A stretch of 64,000 nucleotides of DNA from an uncultured Butyricimonas sp. (GCA_944321845.1 CALUMT010000034.1:1-64000); one strand, 5' to 3'; shown: positions 46,601-54,353, counted from the first letter of the stretch. Numbers and translations: made by a program. Notes: generated from the sequence alone by a model not told the origin.

Positions 46601-47032
46601 ATAGAAAAACGGGTTGAACGGTATATCCGTAGTGAACACCTGGACGAACATGCAAATAAAAATCACCAGCACGTTCATTCCCCCGAAAACGGCAACCATG
46701 CCCGCCATCTTCCCCATGAAATAATCCCCGTTTCCCTCGGGGCGGGCATGGATCACCTCCAGCGAACTCCCCTTTCTCTCCCGCTCGATCAACTCCGCAG
46801 CGAAGAAAAGAACCAGAAAACACTGTACCCAGTTGTACAGGTAAGCGTTAACAACCGGCATCGAGGACGCGAGAGCGACCATGTTCCAGTTGTACGGGTT
46901 ATCCCCCTGTACCGTGTACTGCAAGAAAAACACCCCTACAATCCCGAAAAAAGCCAATAGCTTTAACAACACACCCCGCGACAAGACCAACGCCTCGTAC
47001 CGGGCAACCGTACACAATCGTTTCCAGTCCAT
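43682..47032 (-). CDS. ABC-2-like membrane domain fused to M1-like pseudo-peptidase and golvesin-like domain
   Basis: An 1116-residue protein. Residues 1 to about 285 hold six or seven TM spans of ABC-2 permease type (LLKLLAFFGIVGVFFLQY, YNWVQCFLVLFFAAELIERERKGSS). A long extracytoplasmic part follows, matching the layout of Bacteroidota permease/M1-aminopeptidase fusions (beta-saddle region with RVELVYRGKIDERYCYLDMP; a C-terminal helical piece FAREFRERFGSDLGRGLRAW), but no HExxH is present anywhere, so peptidase activity is unlikely. The last ~110 residues (AEWTVEIPEAGEYEVFAFLF, LGTYDFPAGKARVVLDDRG, AVVADAVKWVKV) look like a golvesin/xanthan-lyase C-terminal domain. No ATPase gene is adjacent. 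Markedly GC-rich compared with the SusCD locus. Site B lies 44 bp upstream. Confidence 0.75.
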   Translation of the reverse strand: MDWKRLCTVARYEALVLSRGVLLKLLAFFGIVGVFFLQYTVQGDNPYNWNMVALASSMPVVNAYLYNWVQCFLVLFFAAELIERERKGSSLEVIHARPEGNGDYFMGKMAGMVAVFGGMNVLVIFICMFVQVFTTDIPFNPFFYFFYFITLTLPSLVFMIGFTVFVAYLTRSRVLAALAGLVFLYFSAWGLREWAWGTFDVLGVSLASLFSDVWGFPHLELYLLQRLFVASAGVGLMYWSAYRLERLPSGVGSQRGLGRLGLAFSAVAVLAAGGYIGNHVAEDAVREDYRESFARHWQQRTCRVGSHAIEFRQDGSEITLRSELMARNPNGEGLESIVLFLNPGLRVSEVRVDGKEVAFERDNQVVVLRHGLAAGDSARVELVYRGKIDERYCYLDMPDLHYRETGRGNDFLNFGRRYALVSDKFLLLTPETGWYPVAIPTSNPVQPFLGYGDFTRFRLRVVEPRQPMVLAQGIARRRGDTLTFEQPLPIEGLSLSGGKYEHRRLTLQGLNLDFYYFKGHDVLTPAFQLLSEEEVAETVTKEILRRGNGPYVLSTDRFFNGSIEETYKGQAWYDFPGGKTLRLVETPSVFAGWYRVASGARETVQPGMVFLGERGLSLVNAYYLKDNITGTLEERKSSKRHRLSVLVSEFKGGELWHEENPFLYQLKLREYRVSTDKIWEPYRTRGVLDGRHTRLYSREFPEVDVFFRLCDNRLATGDRHAGIATERERKIDSYLLEKGVRGFLWDRELLIGDLLGISETSSGKLFNVLGEDVVQEDLEDFMDDFYSRHTGEEVPLEVFAREFRERFGSDLGRGLRAWRDWQPATYLVQNMGVELLPTEERRFRGYFQILNTGRDSGVISVKYGCFREGESCAVIRNYVIPPGEAREIKFRDGQFYSFELNLGITRNVPGLLVPYKENARTNNRLKTAEDTLVGVWELSPEAFKPAEGEIVVDNRDEGFRLISPRGAWLERIRESMAEERYRDAYYDGVVTRWTRMFANSLQGDSIRDAYYKPHGGGKFKAEWTVEIPEAGEYEVFAFLFNSAMYTYTVYCGSEATEVVLNEKVDFYDLNTQGWISLGTYDFPAGKARVVLDDRGTDGDMNARAVVADAVKWVKVK

Positions 47033-47075
47033 ATTTTTAGTAATTAACTACAACAATCGTACATTTTCTAATTAG

Positions 47076-47107
47076 AAGACAATCTATTTCTCCTCAAGGG
47101 TGACAAA
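47076..47107 (-). promoter_or_regulatory. Candidate ECF sigma-dependent promoter upstream of the permease fusion (site B)
   Basis: Minus strand TTTGTCACCC (47107-47098), 17 bp, GTCTT (47080-47076), followed by the palindrome TTCTAATTAGAA. Same blocks and spacing as site A at 43005-43036, and the flanks are also alike (TTGAAAA upstream, GAGGAGAA / GGGGAGAA in the spacer). The ATG is 43 bp downstream. Confidence 0.5.
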
Positions 47108-47430
47108 TTATAAAAATATTTTCAAAAACCTCTCTTCCCCCTTGCTTTTAGGGCACGGACACGGTACGTTCACGGAACAACTTTCTTTCACAAGCTTTTC
47201 ACAGCCGCTCCCAATTCGATCAATAGATTGGGGGTAAAAAGGTCGTATTCCGAATTTATAACGACCGTGTTCCCCAGGAACAAGCAGCACACCCCATGTC
47301 CGGACCCCGTTTGACCGGAGCCATTGAGCGATTCCTTCAAGACTCTCGTAAAAAGCCCGAATACCCCTATTTACATTACCGCCACGTCTAAATTAATTAT
47401 TATCTTCGCGCCCGTCTTAAAACAAGGGAA
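47108..47430. other. Intergenic region without recognised gene
   Basis: About 320 bp between the divergent permease-fusion and MATE genes. I see no protein with family features in any frame and no RNA fold I recognise. At the right end TATCTTCG (47401-47408) resembles a -7 box for the MATE gene, 22 bp before its ATG, without a clear TTTG partner. Confidence 0.5.
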
Positions 47431-48786
47431 ATGAACTGGTTCGAACAATACAGGTTACATTACCGGGAAACTATCCGGATAGGTGTCCCCATCGTGCTGG
47501 GGCAATTGGGCGTGGTTATCGTCGGGCTGGCCGACAACATCATGGTCGGGCAATACGCCACAGACCACCTGGCCGCATCCTCCTTCGTGAACAGCGTGTT
47601 CAACATCCCCATCTTCTTCGGGTTGGGCTTCTCCTACGGGCTGACTCCACTCGTGGGGCAGTTCTTCGGTCGGGGCGACCGCTTCCGGGTCGGGGGACTC
47701 CTGCGCAACAGCCTGCTGGCCAATTTCGGCATCGGGATTCTGCTCTCCCTCGTCATGGGGATCATTTACCTGAATGTCGACCAGATGGGACAACCCGAGG
47801 AACTGCTTCCGCTCATCCGTCCCTATTTCCTGTTGCAGCTGGTATCGCTAGTATTCATCATGATGTTCAACAGCTTCAAGCAATTCGCCGACGGGATCAC
47901 CGACACCGTCACCTCCATGTGGATCATGCTGTCCGCCAACGTACTGAACATCATCGGGAACGCCATCCTCATCTACGGACTGTTCGGATTACCGGCACTC
48001 GGGGTCACCGGTGCAGGCATCTCCACCCTGGTATCCCGGATATTCATGTTTCTCGCATTCGCCTACATTTTCGCCCGCCGCATGCCCTATCGCCGCTATC
48101 TCGTGGGATACCGTCGCACTCCCTACAACCGTAAGGACCTGGGGGTATTGAATAAAATGGGCTGGCTCATCGGCACGCAAATGGGTCTGGAAACGGCACT
48201 CTTCAGTATCTGTGGCATCATGTGCGGCTGGCTGGGAACATTCGAACTGGCAGCCAACCAGATCGGGGCTTCCATCTCCACGCTCGGTTTCACCATCTAC
48301 TACGGGGTCGGTTCCGCCATTTCCATACGGGTAAGCAATTACTACGGGCAAGGCAAACTGACCGAGGTCCGGCGGGCCACCATGTCCGGGGTACACCTCA
48401 TGGCCCTCATCTCCCTCACCGTGGCAACACTGTTCATCCTGACCAGGAACCATATCGGCTTCCTCTATACCTCCACTCCCGAGGTCATCGCCCTCGTGAG
48501 CGTCTACATGATTATCCTCGTCTTTTACCAGTTCGGGGACGCCCTGCAAATCACCTACGCCAACTCGCTCCGTGGGGTAACGGACGTCACCTCCATGGCC
48601 GTCATCTCGTTCATCGGCTACTTCGTCATGGCCCTGCCCGTCTCCTACATCTGCGGTTTCATTCTGGAATGGGGAATCGTGGGTATCTGGATAGGTTTCC
48701 CCATCGGGCTAACCCTGACGGGAAGCATGCTCTGCGCCCGCTATTACTATTTTCTACGGAAAAAAGAAAAGGCCATCCGAGGATAG
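47431..48786 (+). CDS. MATE family efflux transporter
   Basis: A 451-residue inner-membrane exporter with 12 predicted spans in two homologous halves. Half one begins ETIRIGVPIVLGQLGVVIVG with LADNIMVGQYATDHLAASSF, FGLGFSYGLTPLVGQFFGRG; half two includes GTFELAANQIGASISTLGFT and VGSAISIRVSNYYGQGK. This is the NorM-like Na+ or H+ coupled family exporting drugs or metabolites; substrate cannot be told. Single gene, ending at a hairpin overlapping its stop codon. Confidence 0.94.
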   Translation: MNWFEQYRLHYRETIRIGVPIVLGQLGVVIVGLADNIMVGQYATDHLAASSFVNSVFNIPIFFGLGFSYGLTPLVGQFFGRGDRFRVGGLLRNSLLANFGIGILLSLVMGIIYLNVDQMGQPEELLPLIRPYFLLQLVSLVFIMMFNSFKQFADGITDTVTSMWIMLSANVLNIIGNAILIYGLFGLPALGVTGAGISTLVSRIFMFLAFAYIFARRMPYRRYLVGYRRTPYNRKDLGVLNKMGWLIGTQMGLETALFSICGIMCGWLGTFELAANQIGASISTLGFTIYYGVGSAISIRVSNYYGQGKLTEVRRATMSGVHLMALISLTVATLFILTRNHIGFLYTSTPEVIALVSVYMIILVFYQFGDALQITYANSLRGVTDVTSMAVISFIGYFVMALPVSYICGFILEWGIVGIWIGFPIGLTLTGSMLCARYYYFLRKKEKAIRG

Positions 48787-48796
48787 CCTTTCTCTC
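48768..48796. terminator. Hairpin between MATE and HAD genes
   Basis: AAAGGC / GCCTTT with inner ATC / GAT overlaps the MATE stop codon; the plus strand continues TTTCTCTC. Probably terminates the MATE transcript and, less well, the convergent HAD transcript. Confidence 0.55.
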
Positions 48797-48804
48797 GCGG
48801 GAGG

Positions 48805-49407
48805 TTAACGCAACTTCTCCCGGATGGTCTCGTATATATTCGGACGGAGACTGAAATGCACGGTCTGAATCCCCAACTTCCGCGCCGCCTCGATATTGGG
48901 CAAAAGGTCATCGATAAACAGCGATTCTTCCGCCTTCAGGTGGAAACGGTTCAATATCAACTCGTATATTTCCCGCTCCGGCTTTACCATGTGTTCCAGG
49001 GCTGAAATAATCTGCCCGTCGAAATAATTAAAAACATCCCGCACTTTCAGGTAATCGTAGAACTCCACTGACATGTTCGACAGGCAATACAACCGGTAAC
49101 CCTTCCCGGACAATTCCTTGATCAGTTCTTCCGTACCCGGCAACGTGTCCAGGGAATTCATCACGTGCAGGATAAACTCCTCGCAACTTTCCTCGGAACA
49201 ACCGATGAGAGCCGCCGTGCGCTCCACCAGCTTCTCGCGGGAAAGCGTTCCCTTGTCATAATCCCTCCAGTAATCGGCGAAGAATCCCCGCTCCCGGATA
49301 TACCTCGTGATGGCCGGATCGCCCTTGAATCCATTAAGCACTCCTACCGGGTCCCACTTCACGACCACTCCTCCTAAATCAAAAATCACATTCTTAATCT
49401 CGCTCAT
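48805..49407 (-). CDS. HAD superfamily hydrolase (phosphatase)
   Basis: A 200-residue cytosolic HAD phosphatase. Motif I is VIFDLGGVVVKWDP; note DLGG, so the second conserved Asp of DxD is replaced by Gly, as in many YihX-like phosphatases. Motif II Ser is in YCLSNMS, motif III Lys in HMVKPEREIY, motif IV in SLFIDDLLPNIEAA. The cap is a small helical insert (subclass I). The family acts on sugar phosphates and similar small molecules. It lies 9 bp downstream of the TonB receptor gene and is probably co-transcribed with it. Confidence 0.9.
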   Translation of the reverse strand: MSEIKNVIFDLGGVVVKWDPVGVLNGFKGDPAITRYIRERGFFADYWRDYDKGTLSREKLVERTAALIGCSEESCEEFILHVMNSLDTLPGTEELIKELSGKGYRLYCLSNMSVEFYDYLKVRDVFNYFDGQIISALEHMVKPEREIYELILNRFHLKAEESLFIDDLLPNIEAARKLGIQTVHFSLRPNIYETIREKLR

Positions 49408-49416
49408 ACGTAACAG

Positions 49417-51825
49417 TTAAAAATCTATCATTATACCAATGGAAGGCAACAGGGTCCCCTCCTCGTTCTTTATGTACCTCATCCGGTAATGCCCGGGACG
49501 CTCCGGGTCCGTCTGGTAAGATCCGTCCGGGTTTTCAGCCGGCACAAGTAAATCCGGTTTACGGGTCTTATGGTTATACACGTTCTGTATATCGGCGTAC
49601 AAAGTTACGGACCAATTCCGAAAATACAAGCTCCGGTCCACCCGAATATCCAACTGATGGAAGGCGGAAGCCCGTCCCGTGTTGAAACGGGAATAATCCA
49701 AATAGGGCTGCTGCTTCACGTCCCAGGCGGCAATTAGCGAACTGGTTTCCTCGTCGTACGGGGTAAAGGGAGCACCCCCGGCATACCGCCACTTCACGCC
49801 GAAGTCCCACGGCCCGAACTTGCGGGTCGCCGTCAAGGAAAATACATGACGGTTGTCCCAACTGCTGGCCACGTAGCGGGCAGCAGGACGCAATTCCCCG
49901 TCCATTTCCTTGAACTCCGACCAGTAAAGCGTGTAGGCCAACGAGGCCACAATGCCCTTGAATTCCCGGGTCCGGATCATCAGCTCTACCCCGTAGGAAC
50001 GTCCTTCTCCCGTCGAAACGACCGGCTCATCCCCCACGGCCACGTAATCCGTCCCCTTGTTCGCCAGTACCACACTGTCCAACAGGGAAACGGGATAACG
50101 GGAATAGGTCTTGTAAAATCCCTCGAGAGACACCCGCGTAAGGTCATCCGGGCGGAATTCAATCCCCGCCACGTAATGATTCGAGGCAATATATTTCAGG
50201 TCATGCCGTTTATTCACCAGGTTCCCGTCGGCATCGGCATATCCCATCGTGGTATAGGAAGGCAACTGGAAATAACGTCCCACGTTCGCGTTCACGAACC
50301 AGCGTTCGGCCAACCCGTAGGACAGCGAGAACCGGGGCGACACCTGCCGGATAGGATTCGCCATGCTCCCGGCATAACTGTTCCCGTCCAGCCGCAATCC
50401 AAGGGCCAAGGACAATCTCCCGTCCCGCCAGCTTTTAGCCGCCTGCCCGAACAAGGCCCACTTGAAAAACGAGAACCGGTGATCGTAACGGACGAGTTGT
50501 TCCTCACCTTCCAGGAACAGCTCTCGGGAAGTCTTGTTCTTGTAGGTGGCATATTCCAGGCCCAACCCGGCATTCAACCGGACACCCCGGGGTAGCACCC
50601 GGTTATGCTCGAAACGGAACTTGTTCTCCGACTCCCCGGAATTGTAATCCACCAGCTTCTGCTGGCTCTCGTCATTTCCCTTGAACTTCTCCACCTCGTT
50701 CTGCAGCGTACTCCGGCTCAACACGAACAAATGATTCCATCCTTCCCCGTAATGCCGGAAGGTAGCCCCAAGGGTATAACTCCACTGCACGCTCTCCGGC
50801 AGATAATTCAGGATATACTGCTGGTCATCATCCGGGTCTTTCAACCCCGTGTTCAGGTTATTCACGTCATAAGCCCCGATTCCCAGCACCGTCAGCACGT
50901 TCTTCGCGTCAAAACGGGTCTCCGTCTTGAACTGGAAATCATTATACACGGGCAGGAAAGGCAAACCGATCATGTCAAACAGGAACTTCAGGTAACTCCG
51001 GCGGGCAGAAACGATGAATGTCGTCCTCGGGGACAAGGGCCCGTCGGCCGACACCCCGAAATCCGTGGCTCCCAGGGTAGCCCGCCCCTTCACCCGGGCC
51101 GTGTTTCCGGACACCTGCTTGAATTCCAGCAACGAACTCAACATATTTCCCCGGGAAGCCGGGAAAGCCCCCGCGTAGAAATCCACTTCCTTCACAAAAT
51201 CCACGTTCACGATACTCACCACACCCCCGGAAGCCCCCTGCGTGGCAAAATGGTTCAGGTTCGGCAATTCCACGTCATCCAGGAAAAAACGGTTCTCGCT
51301 GGGACCACCTCCCCGCACGATAAAATCATTCCGGAAAGCCGGGGAAGACAATACCCCGGGCATGGACTGCAACACCTTGGAAATATCCCGGTTTCCTCCC
51401 GGGTTCTTCTCGATCTCTGCCAGCCCAATCCGTTGCAACGACACGGGGCTCACCGTGTTCCGCCGGTAAGGACTCGCCTTCACCGACACCTGTTCCAGGG
51501 ACACGGACTCGGGCATCAGTTCTACGCGCACCTCCCGCTCCGCCGCCGTGTTCACCATAAACTCCTCCGACAACTTCGCCGCGTATCCCACGCTACGTAC
51601 CTCCAACCGGTTGTACCCCAACGGCACCCCCTCAACACGGAAAAAACCGTTCGAATCCGCCGCCACGCCAATCGTCGTGTTCCAAACCTGCACGCTGGCA
51701 TACGGCACCGGCTGCCGGGTCTGCGCATCCAGCACGTAACCTTTCACCACCCCCTTCTGCTGTCCCAACACCGCGAAAGGCAACAAAAGCAATAGAAAAA
51801 ACAAATACCTTATTTCAATTTTCAT
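49417..51825 (-). CDS. TonB-dependent receptor with carboxypeptidase-like N-terminal domain
   Basis: An 802-residue outer-membrane receptor. Signal MKIEIRYLFFLLLLLPFAVLG; CarboxypepD_reg-like domain about 27-105 (VKGYVLDAQTRQPVPYASVQ); plug about 125-230 (SKVLQSMPGVLSSPAFRNDF, IVRGGGPSENRFFLDDVELP); barrel to the C-terminus IGIMIDF. Unlike SusC proteins it has no SusD partner. Substrate not deducible; this subclass is often linked to ferric siderophores or peptides. On the minus strand TACCTTTG (51857-51850) is a -7 box with no TTTG partner. The HAD gene follows. Confidence 0.93.
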   Translation of the reverse strand: MKIEIRYLFFLLLLLPFAVLGQQKGVVKGYVLDAQTRQPVPYASVQVWNTTIGVAADSNGFFRVEGVPLGYNRLEVRSVGYAAKLSEEFMVNTAAEREVRVELMPESVSLEQVSVKASPYRRNTVSPVSLQRIGLAEIEKNPGGNRDISKVLQSMPGVLSSPAFRNDFIVRGGGPSENRFFLDDVELPNLNHFATQGASGGVVSIVNVDFVKEVDFYAGAFPASRGNMLSSLLEFKQVSGNTARVKGRATLGATDFGVSADGPLSPRTTFIVSARRSYLKFLFDMIGLPFLPVYNDFQFKTETRFDAKNVLTVLGIGAYDVNNLNTGLKDPDDDQQYILNYLPESVQWSYTLGATFRHYGEGWNHLFVLSRSTLQNEVEKFKGNDESQQKLVDYNSGESENKFRFEHNRVLPRGVRLNAGLGLEYATYKNKTSRELFLEGEEQLVRYDHRFSFFKWALFGQAAKSWRDGRLSLALGLRLDGNSYAGSMANPIRQVSPRFSLSYGLAERWFVNANVGRYFQLPSYTTMGYADADGNLVNKRHDLKYIASNHYVAGIEFRPDDLTRVSLEGFYKTYSRYPVSLLDSVVLANKGTDYVAVGDEPVVSTGEGRSYGVELMIRTREFKGIVASLAYTLYWSEFKEMDGELRPAARYVASSWDNRHVFSLTATRKFGPWDFGVKWRYAGGAPFTPYDEETSSLIAAWDVKQQPYLDYSRFNTGRASAFHQLDIRVDRSLYFRNWSVTLYADIQNVYNHKTRKPDLLVPAENPDGSYQTDPERPGHYRMRYIKNEEGTLLPSIGIMIDF

Positions 51826-51997
51826 ATCCGTACACTAATATACACGCCACAAAGGTATGAAAAACCCTCCTATTTCCGTATAATCCCCCGTCATTTTCAT
51901 CCACATCCATCACACTGAATCTCAGCACAAAACACAACACTTAATGCTCCACTCAACACCTCCACACAAAAATCTTTTCAAAATTTTACCCGGAATA

Positions 51998-52028
51998 TTT
52001 GGAGAATGACAAAAAAGCGCTACCTTTG
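51998..52028 (+). promoter_or_regulatory. Sigma-A promoter of tRNA-Leu(CAA)
   Basis: TTTG (51998-52001), 19 bp, TACCTTTG (52021-52028), 15 bp before the tRNA 5' end; full consensus match. Confidence 0.8.
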
Positions 52029-52043
52029 CAACCGTCTTCACAA

Positions 52044-52128
52044 GCCCAGGTGGCGGAATTGGTAGACGCGCTGGACTCAAAATCCAGTGTCCCTTAAAGA
52101 CGTGCGGGTTCGATTCCCGCCCTGGGTA
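52044..52128 (+). tRNA. tRNA-Leu (CAA)
   Basis: A class II tRNA of 85 nt: acceptor GCCCAGG/CCTGGGT, anticodon stem CTGGA/TCCAG enclosing CTCAAAA (anticodon CAA), long variable arm, T arm CGGGTTCGATTCCCG. CCA is not encoded. Confidence 0.95.
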
Positions 52129-52130
52129 CA

Positions 52131-52165
52131 AAACCTCTCGAACAAATCGAGAGGTTTTTCTTTTT
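52131..52165 (+). terminator. Terminator of tRNA-Leu(CAA)
   Basis: An 11-bp perfect stem (AAACCTCTCGA / TCGAGAGGTTT), 5-nt loop, then a T-rich tail. Confidence 0.88.
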
Positions 52166-52290
52166 ATCCACAACACTCCTATTTTTACTTTCCCTCGTGT
52201 TCTGCCCGAAACGAGAAAAAACCAAGCGCCACAAACGCTTGCCATTCCGGGGAATCCCCTATCTTTGCCCGAAAGTCATCCCGCAAAGCA

Positions 52291-52321
52291 TTTGCCGAAT
52301 GCCTATATTATATTATCTTTG
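52291..52321 (+). promoter_or_regulatory. Sigma-A promoter of the 6S-like RNA
   Basis: TTTG (52291-52294), 19 bp, TATCTTTG (52314-52321): full consensus match with no gene start downstream until 52615. A second, weaker pair (CTTG 52238-52241, 18 bp, TATCTTTG 52260-52267) lies 54 bp upstream, suggesting tandem promoters. Confidence 0.7.
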
Positions 52322-52327
52322 CATTGT

Positions 52328-52565
52328 TTTCCGGGGAAAAACCGGGCAACAAACGTGTTAACAAATAGAAGCATTCAGCTTTATCCTTATCAGGAAAATC
52401 GCCAAATTTTTACAGGAAAGGATAAGCAGGGTTAATGCTATGCTTGCCGTATATCCATCTCGATAAACATACGCGGTACAGCATGGGATGACTGTTTATT
52501 TTCCTGTGGGTGTTTGGCGATACCTCCTGATAGATAACAAGTAAGTTCCCATGCTTCCTTTTTTT
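52328..52565 (+). ncRNA. Candidate 6S-like (Bacteroidales-1-type) non-coding RNA
   Basis: Between a consensus promoter and a T7 run lies a non-coding stretch that folds into one long interrupted rod. Pairings I can trace are GAAGCAT (52368-52374) with ATGCTTC (52551-52557); TATCAGGA (52388-52395) with TCCTGATA (52525-52532); ATCGCCAAA (52398-52406) with TTTGGCGAT (52513-52521); and ACAGGAAA (52412-52419) with TTTCCTGT (52500-52507). A terminal hairpin is built on GCCGTAT and ATACGCGGT flanked by ATGCT/AGCAT. A rod with internal bubbles and about 190 nt between the outer stem ends fits 6S RNA, a regulator of RNA polymerase. I recall that the Bacteroidales-1 motif was proposed to be a 6S RNA; no search was possible. 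Confidence 0.55.
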
Positions 52566-52614
52566 AGTAAACTTTGCCTCGCCGGGAACGCGGGCAAAAC
52601 AAAACGGTATCGCA

Positions 52615-52863
52615 ATGCACCAACCTTTCCAATCCCTCTCCCGAGTCCTCATCCTCGGACTCCTGGCTTTCTTACTCGCCTGCACCTCCTCCAGTCATAA
52701 AACACCTGCCCAACACCACAACATCCCTTACCGCGACACATTGTCCCCCACTTCTCCATCCATCCCTTGCCGGGATTCTCTCCCCGGCAGTAACTATCGA
52801 CACACCGTCAGTTTCTGGGAATTTGCTGGCTGGGTTATTGAAAACTGGGGAAAAGACCTCTGA
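52615..52863 (+). CDS. Small putative lipoprotein
   Basis: An 82-residue product with a lipoprotein signal (SRVLILGLLAFLLACTSS, Cys23) and a Ser/Pro/His-rich mature part ending WEFAGWVIENWGKDL. It matches no family I know. It lies 17 bp upstream of the Wzi-type gene on the same strand, which favours a real gene in an operon. The mature region is compositionally biased, so support rests mainly on the lipobox and spacing. Confidence 0.55.
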   Translation: MHQPFQSLSRVLILGLLAFLLACTSSSHKTPAQHHNIPYRDTLSPTSPSIPCRDSLPGSNYRHTVSFWEFAGWVIENWGKDL

Positions 52864-52880
52864 AAAACCATGAAAACGCC

Positions 52881-54353
52881 ATGAAATACACCCTACTCAT
52901 CTGCCTCTCGCTACTCGCTACCGCCGCAATGGGACAATCCCGCCGTCACGAGTACCGCTGCACTTTTGCCGGGTTCGCCGCCACCCACGGCCAACTTCCC
53001 TTCTGGGCAACCACCAACTGCCGAAACATCGTTCCCAACCAAACGGGCACACTTCTCTTTGCCGAGTACCACTCTCGTTCCCTCTCCACCCGGACGATAA
53101 CCCTCCACTTCGGAATCTCCCTCGCCGCCCACCTCCCCGGCAATACCCCACACCTCTTCCTCGATCAATGCTACATCAGTCCTACCTGGAAAAAACTGCA
53201 CCTCGACCTTGGGATGACCGCCCCCGAAACCCGTTTCGCCGACATCACCACCAGCAACGGCAACATCGTCTACTCGGGCAACAGCCGCAATCTGCCAGGC
53301 TACAACCTCCACTCCGACCTCATCCCCATCCCCTGTTGTCACGGCAAGCTGCACTTTAAATTCAACTTTGCCGACTACCTCATGACCGACAATCGCCACG
53401 TGAAAAACACCCGCCTGCACAACCAGTCCCTCCTCGCTACCATCCACATCCATCCCCATCTCACCATCACCCTCGGGATAGAGGATTGGGCGCAATGGGC
53501 CGGCACCTCCCCCGAAAACGGCAAACAACCCTCCAGCTTCACGGACTACCTCCGTATCATCACCGGACGGGGCGGCGACGAGGATGCCACCCGGAGCGAT
53601 CAAATAAACACGCTTGGCAACCACGTCGGACGGGAAGTCATTATCCTTACCTACGAGGCTTCTCTATTCACCCTCACTTTCCAACACGACATCCCATACG
53701 AGGATGGTTCCGGCATGGGACTGCAAAACTTCCCCGACGGTATCAACACCCTCCACTGGGCATCCCGGTGCAGGCGGCAGGCCGTGACTGACCTAGTCTA
53801 CGAGTTTCATTACACCAAATGTCAATCCGGCAGGTTCCACGATCGTCCCACCACACCGGAAGAAATCGCGGAACAATCGCCTTCCGATCCCTTTTATGGC
53901 CGAAAAGTCATGGGCGGCAACGACAACTACTTCAACAACGGCGAATACCGATCCGGCTGGACCTATCACGGCCGCACCATCGGATGCCCCCTCTTTATTC
54001 CCGCCTTGACGAACGACAAGGGTATCACCCCCGGTATCGCCAGTAACCGTTACACCGCACATCACCTCGGCATAAAAGGATTCCTACTCCGGAAAATTCC
54101 CTACACACTAAAAGCGACCTACTCCCACAATCTCGGAAAATACAACCAAACAGACTCCCGCTTCAACACGGCTCCCCACCAGCTCTCCATCGCCATCGAG
54201 GGAGAATTCCCATCTTCCCGCCACCTTCCCCTAGGCATCGGTTGGGGGCTTTACATCGACTCGGGCCAAGTGTACCCGGACAACGCAGGATTCTCACTCC
54301 GCCTGACTTTTCACAACTGCTTCACCACGGGGAAACATCCCACCTCCTTATGA
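52881..54353 (+). CDS. Capsule assembly Wzi family protein
   Basis: A 490-residue outer-membrane beta-barrel protein with signal peptide MKYTLLICLSLLATAAMGQ. Wzi family features are ATHGQLPFWATTNCRNIVPN near the mature start, YISPTWKKLHLDLGMTAPET, then the later segments GREVIILTYEASLFTLTFQH, YEDGSGMGLQNFPDGI and FYGRKVMGGNDNYFNNGEYRSGW, with alternating strand pattern throughout. In Enterobacteria Wzi anchors capsule at the surface; in Bacteroidota such proteins are common outside capsule loci, and the exact role here is unknown. Codon use is unusually C-rich. Preceded by the small lipoprotein gene. Confidence 0.85.
   Translation: MKYTLLICLSLLATAAMGQSRRHEYRCTFAGFAATHGQLPFWATTNCRNIVPNQTGTLLFAEYHSRSLSTRTITLHFGISLAAHLPGNTPHLFLDQCYISPTWKKLHLDLGMTAPETRFADITTSNGNIVYSGNSRNLPGYNLHSDLIPIPCCHGKLHFKFNFADYLMTDNRHVKNTRLHNQSLLATIHIHPHLTITLGIEDWAQWAGTSPENGKQPSSFTDYLRIITGRGGDEDATRSDQINTLGNHVGREVIILTYEASLFTLTFQHDIPYEDGSGMGLQNFPDGINTLHWASRCRRQAVTDLVYEFHYTKCQSGRFHDRPTTPEEIAEQSPSDPFYGRKVMGGNDNYFNNGEYRSGWTYHGRTIGCPLFIPALTNDKGITPGIASNRYTAHHLGIKGFLLRKIPYTLKATYSHNLGKYNQTDSRFNTAPHQLSIAIEGEFPSSRHLPLGIGWGLYIDSGQVYPDNAGFSLRLTFHNCFTTGKHPTSL

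Noticed and set aside
47108-47290. Minus-strand 60-codon frame upstream of site B, considered as a remnant of a sigma-factor gene
   Set aside because: No region 2 or region 4 sequence can be recognised in any frame, so a sigma remnant cannot be supported.
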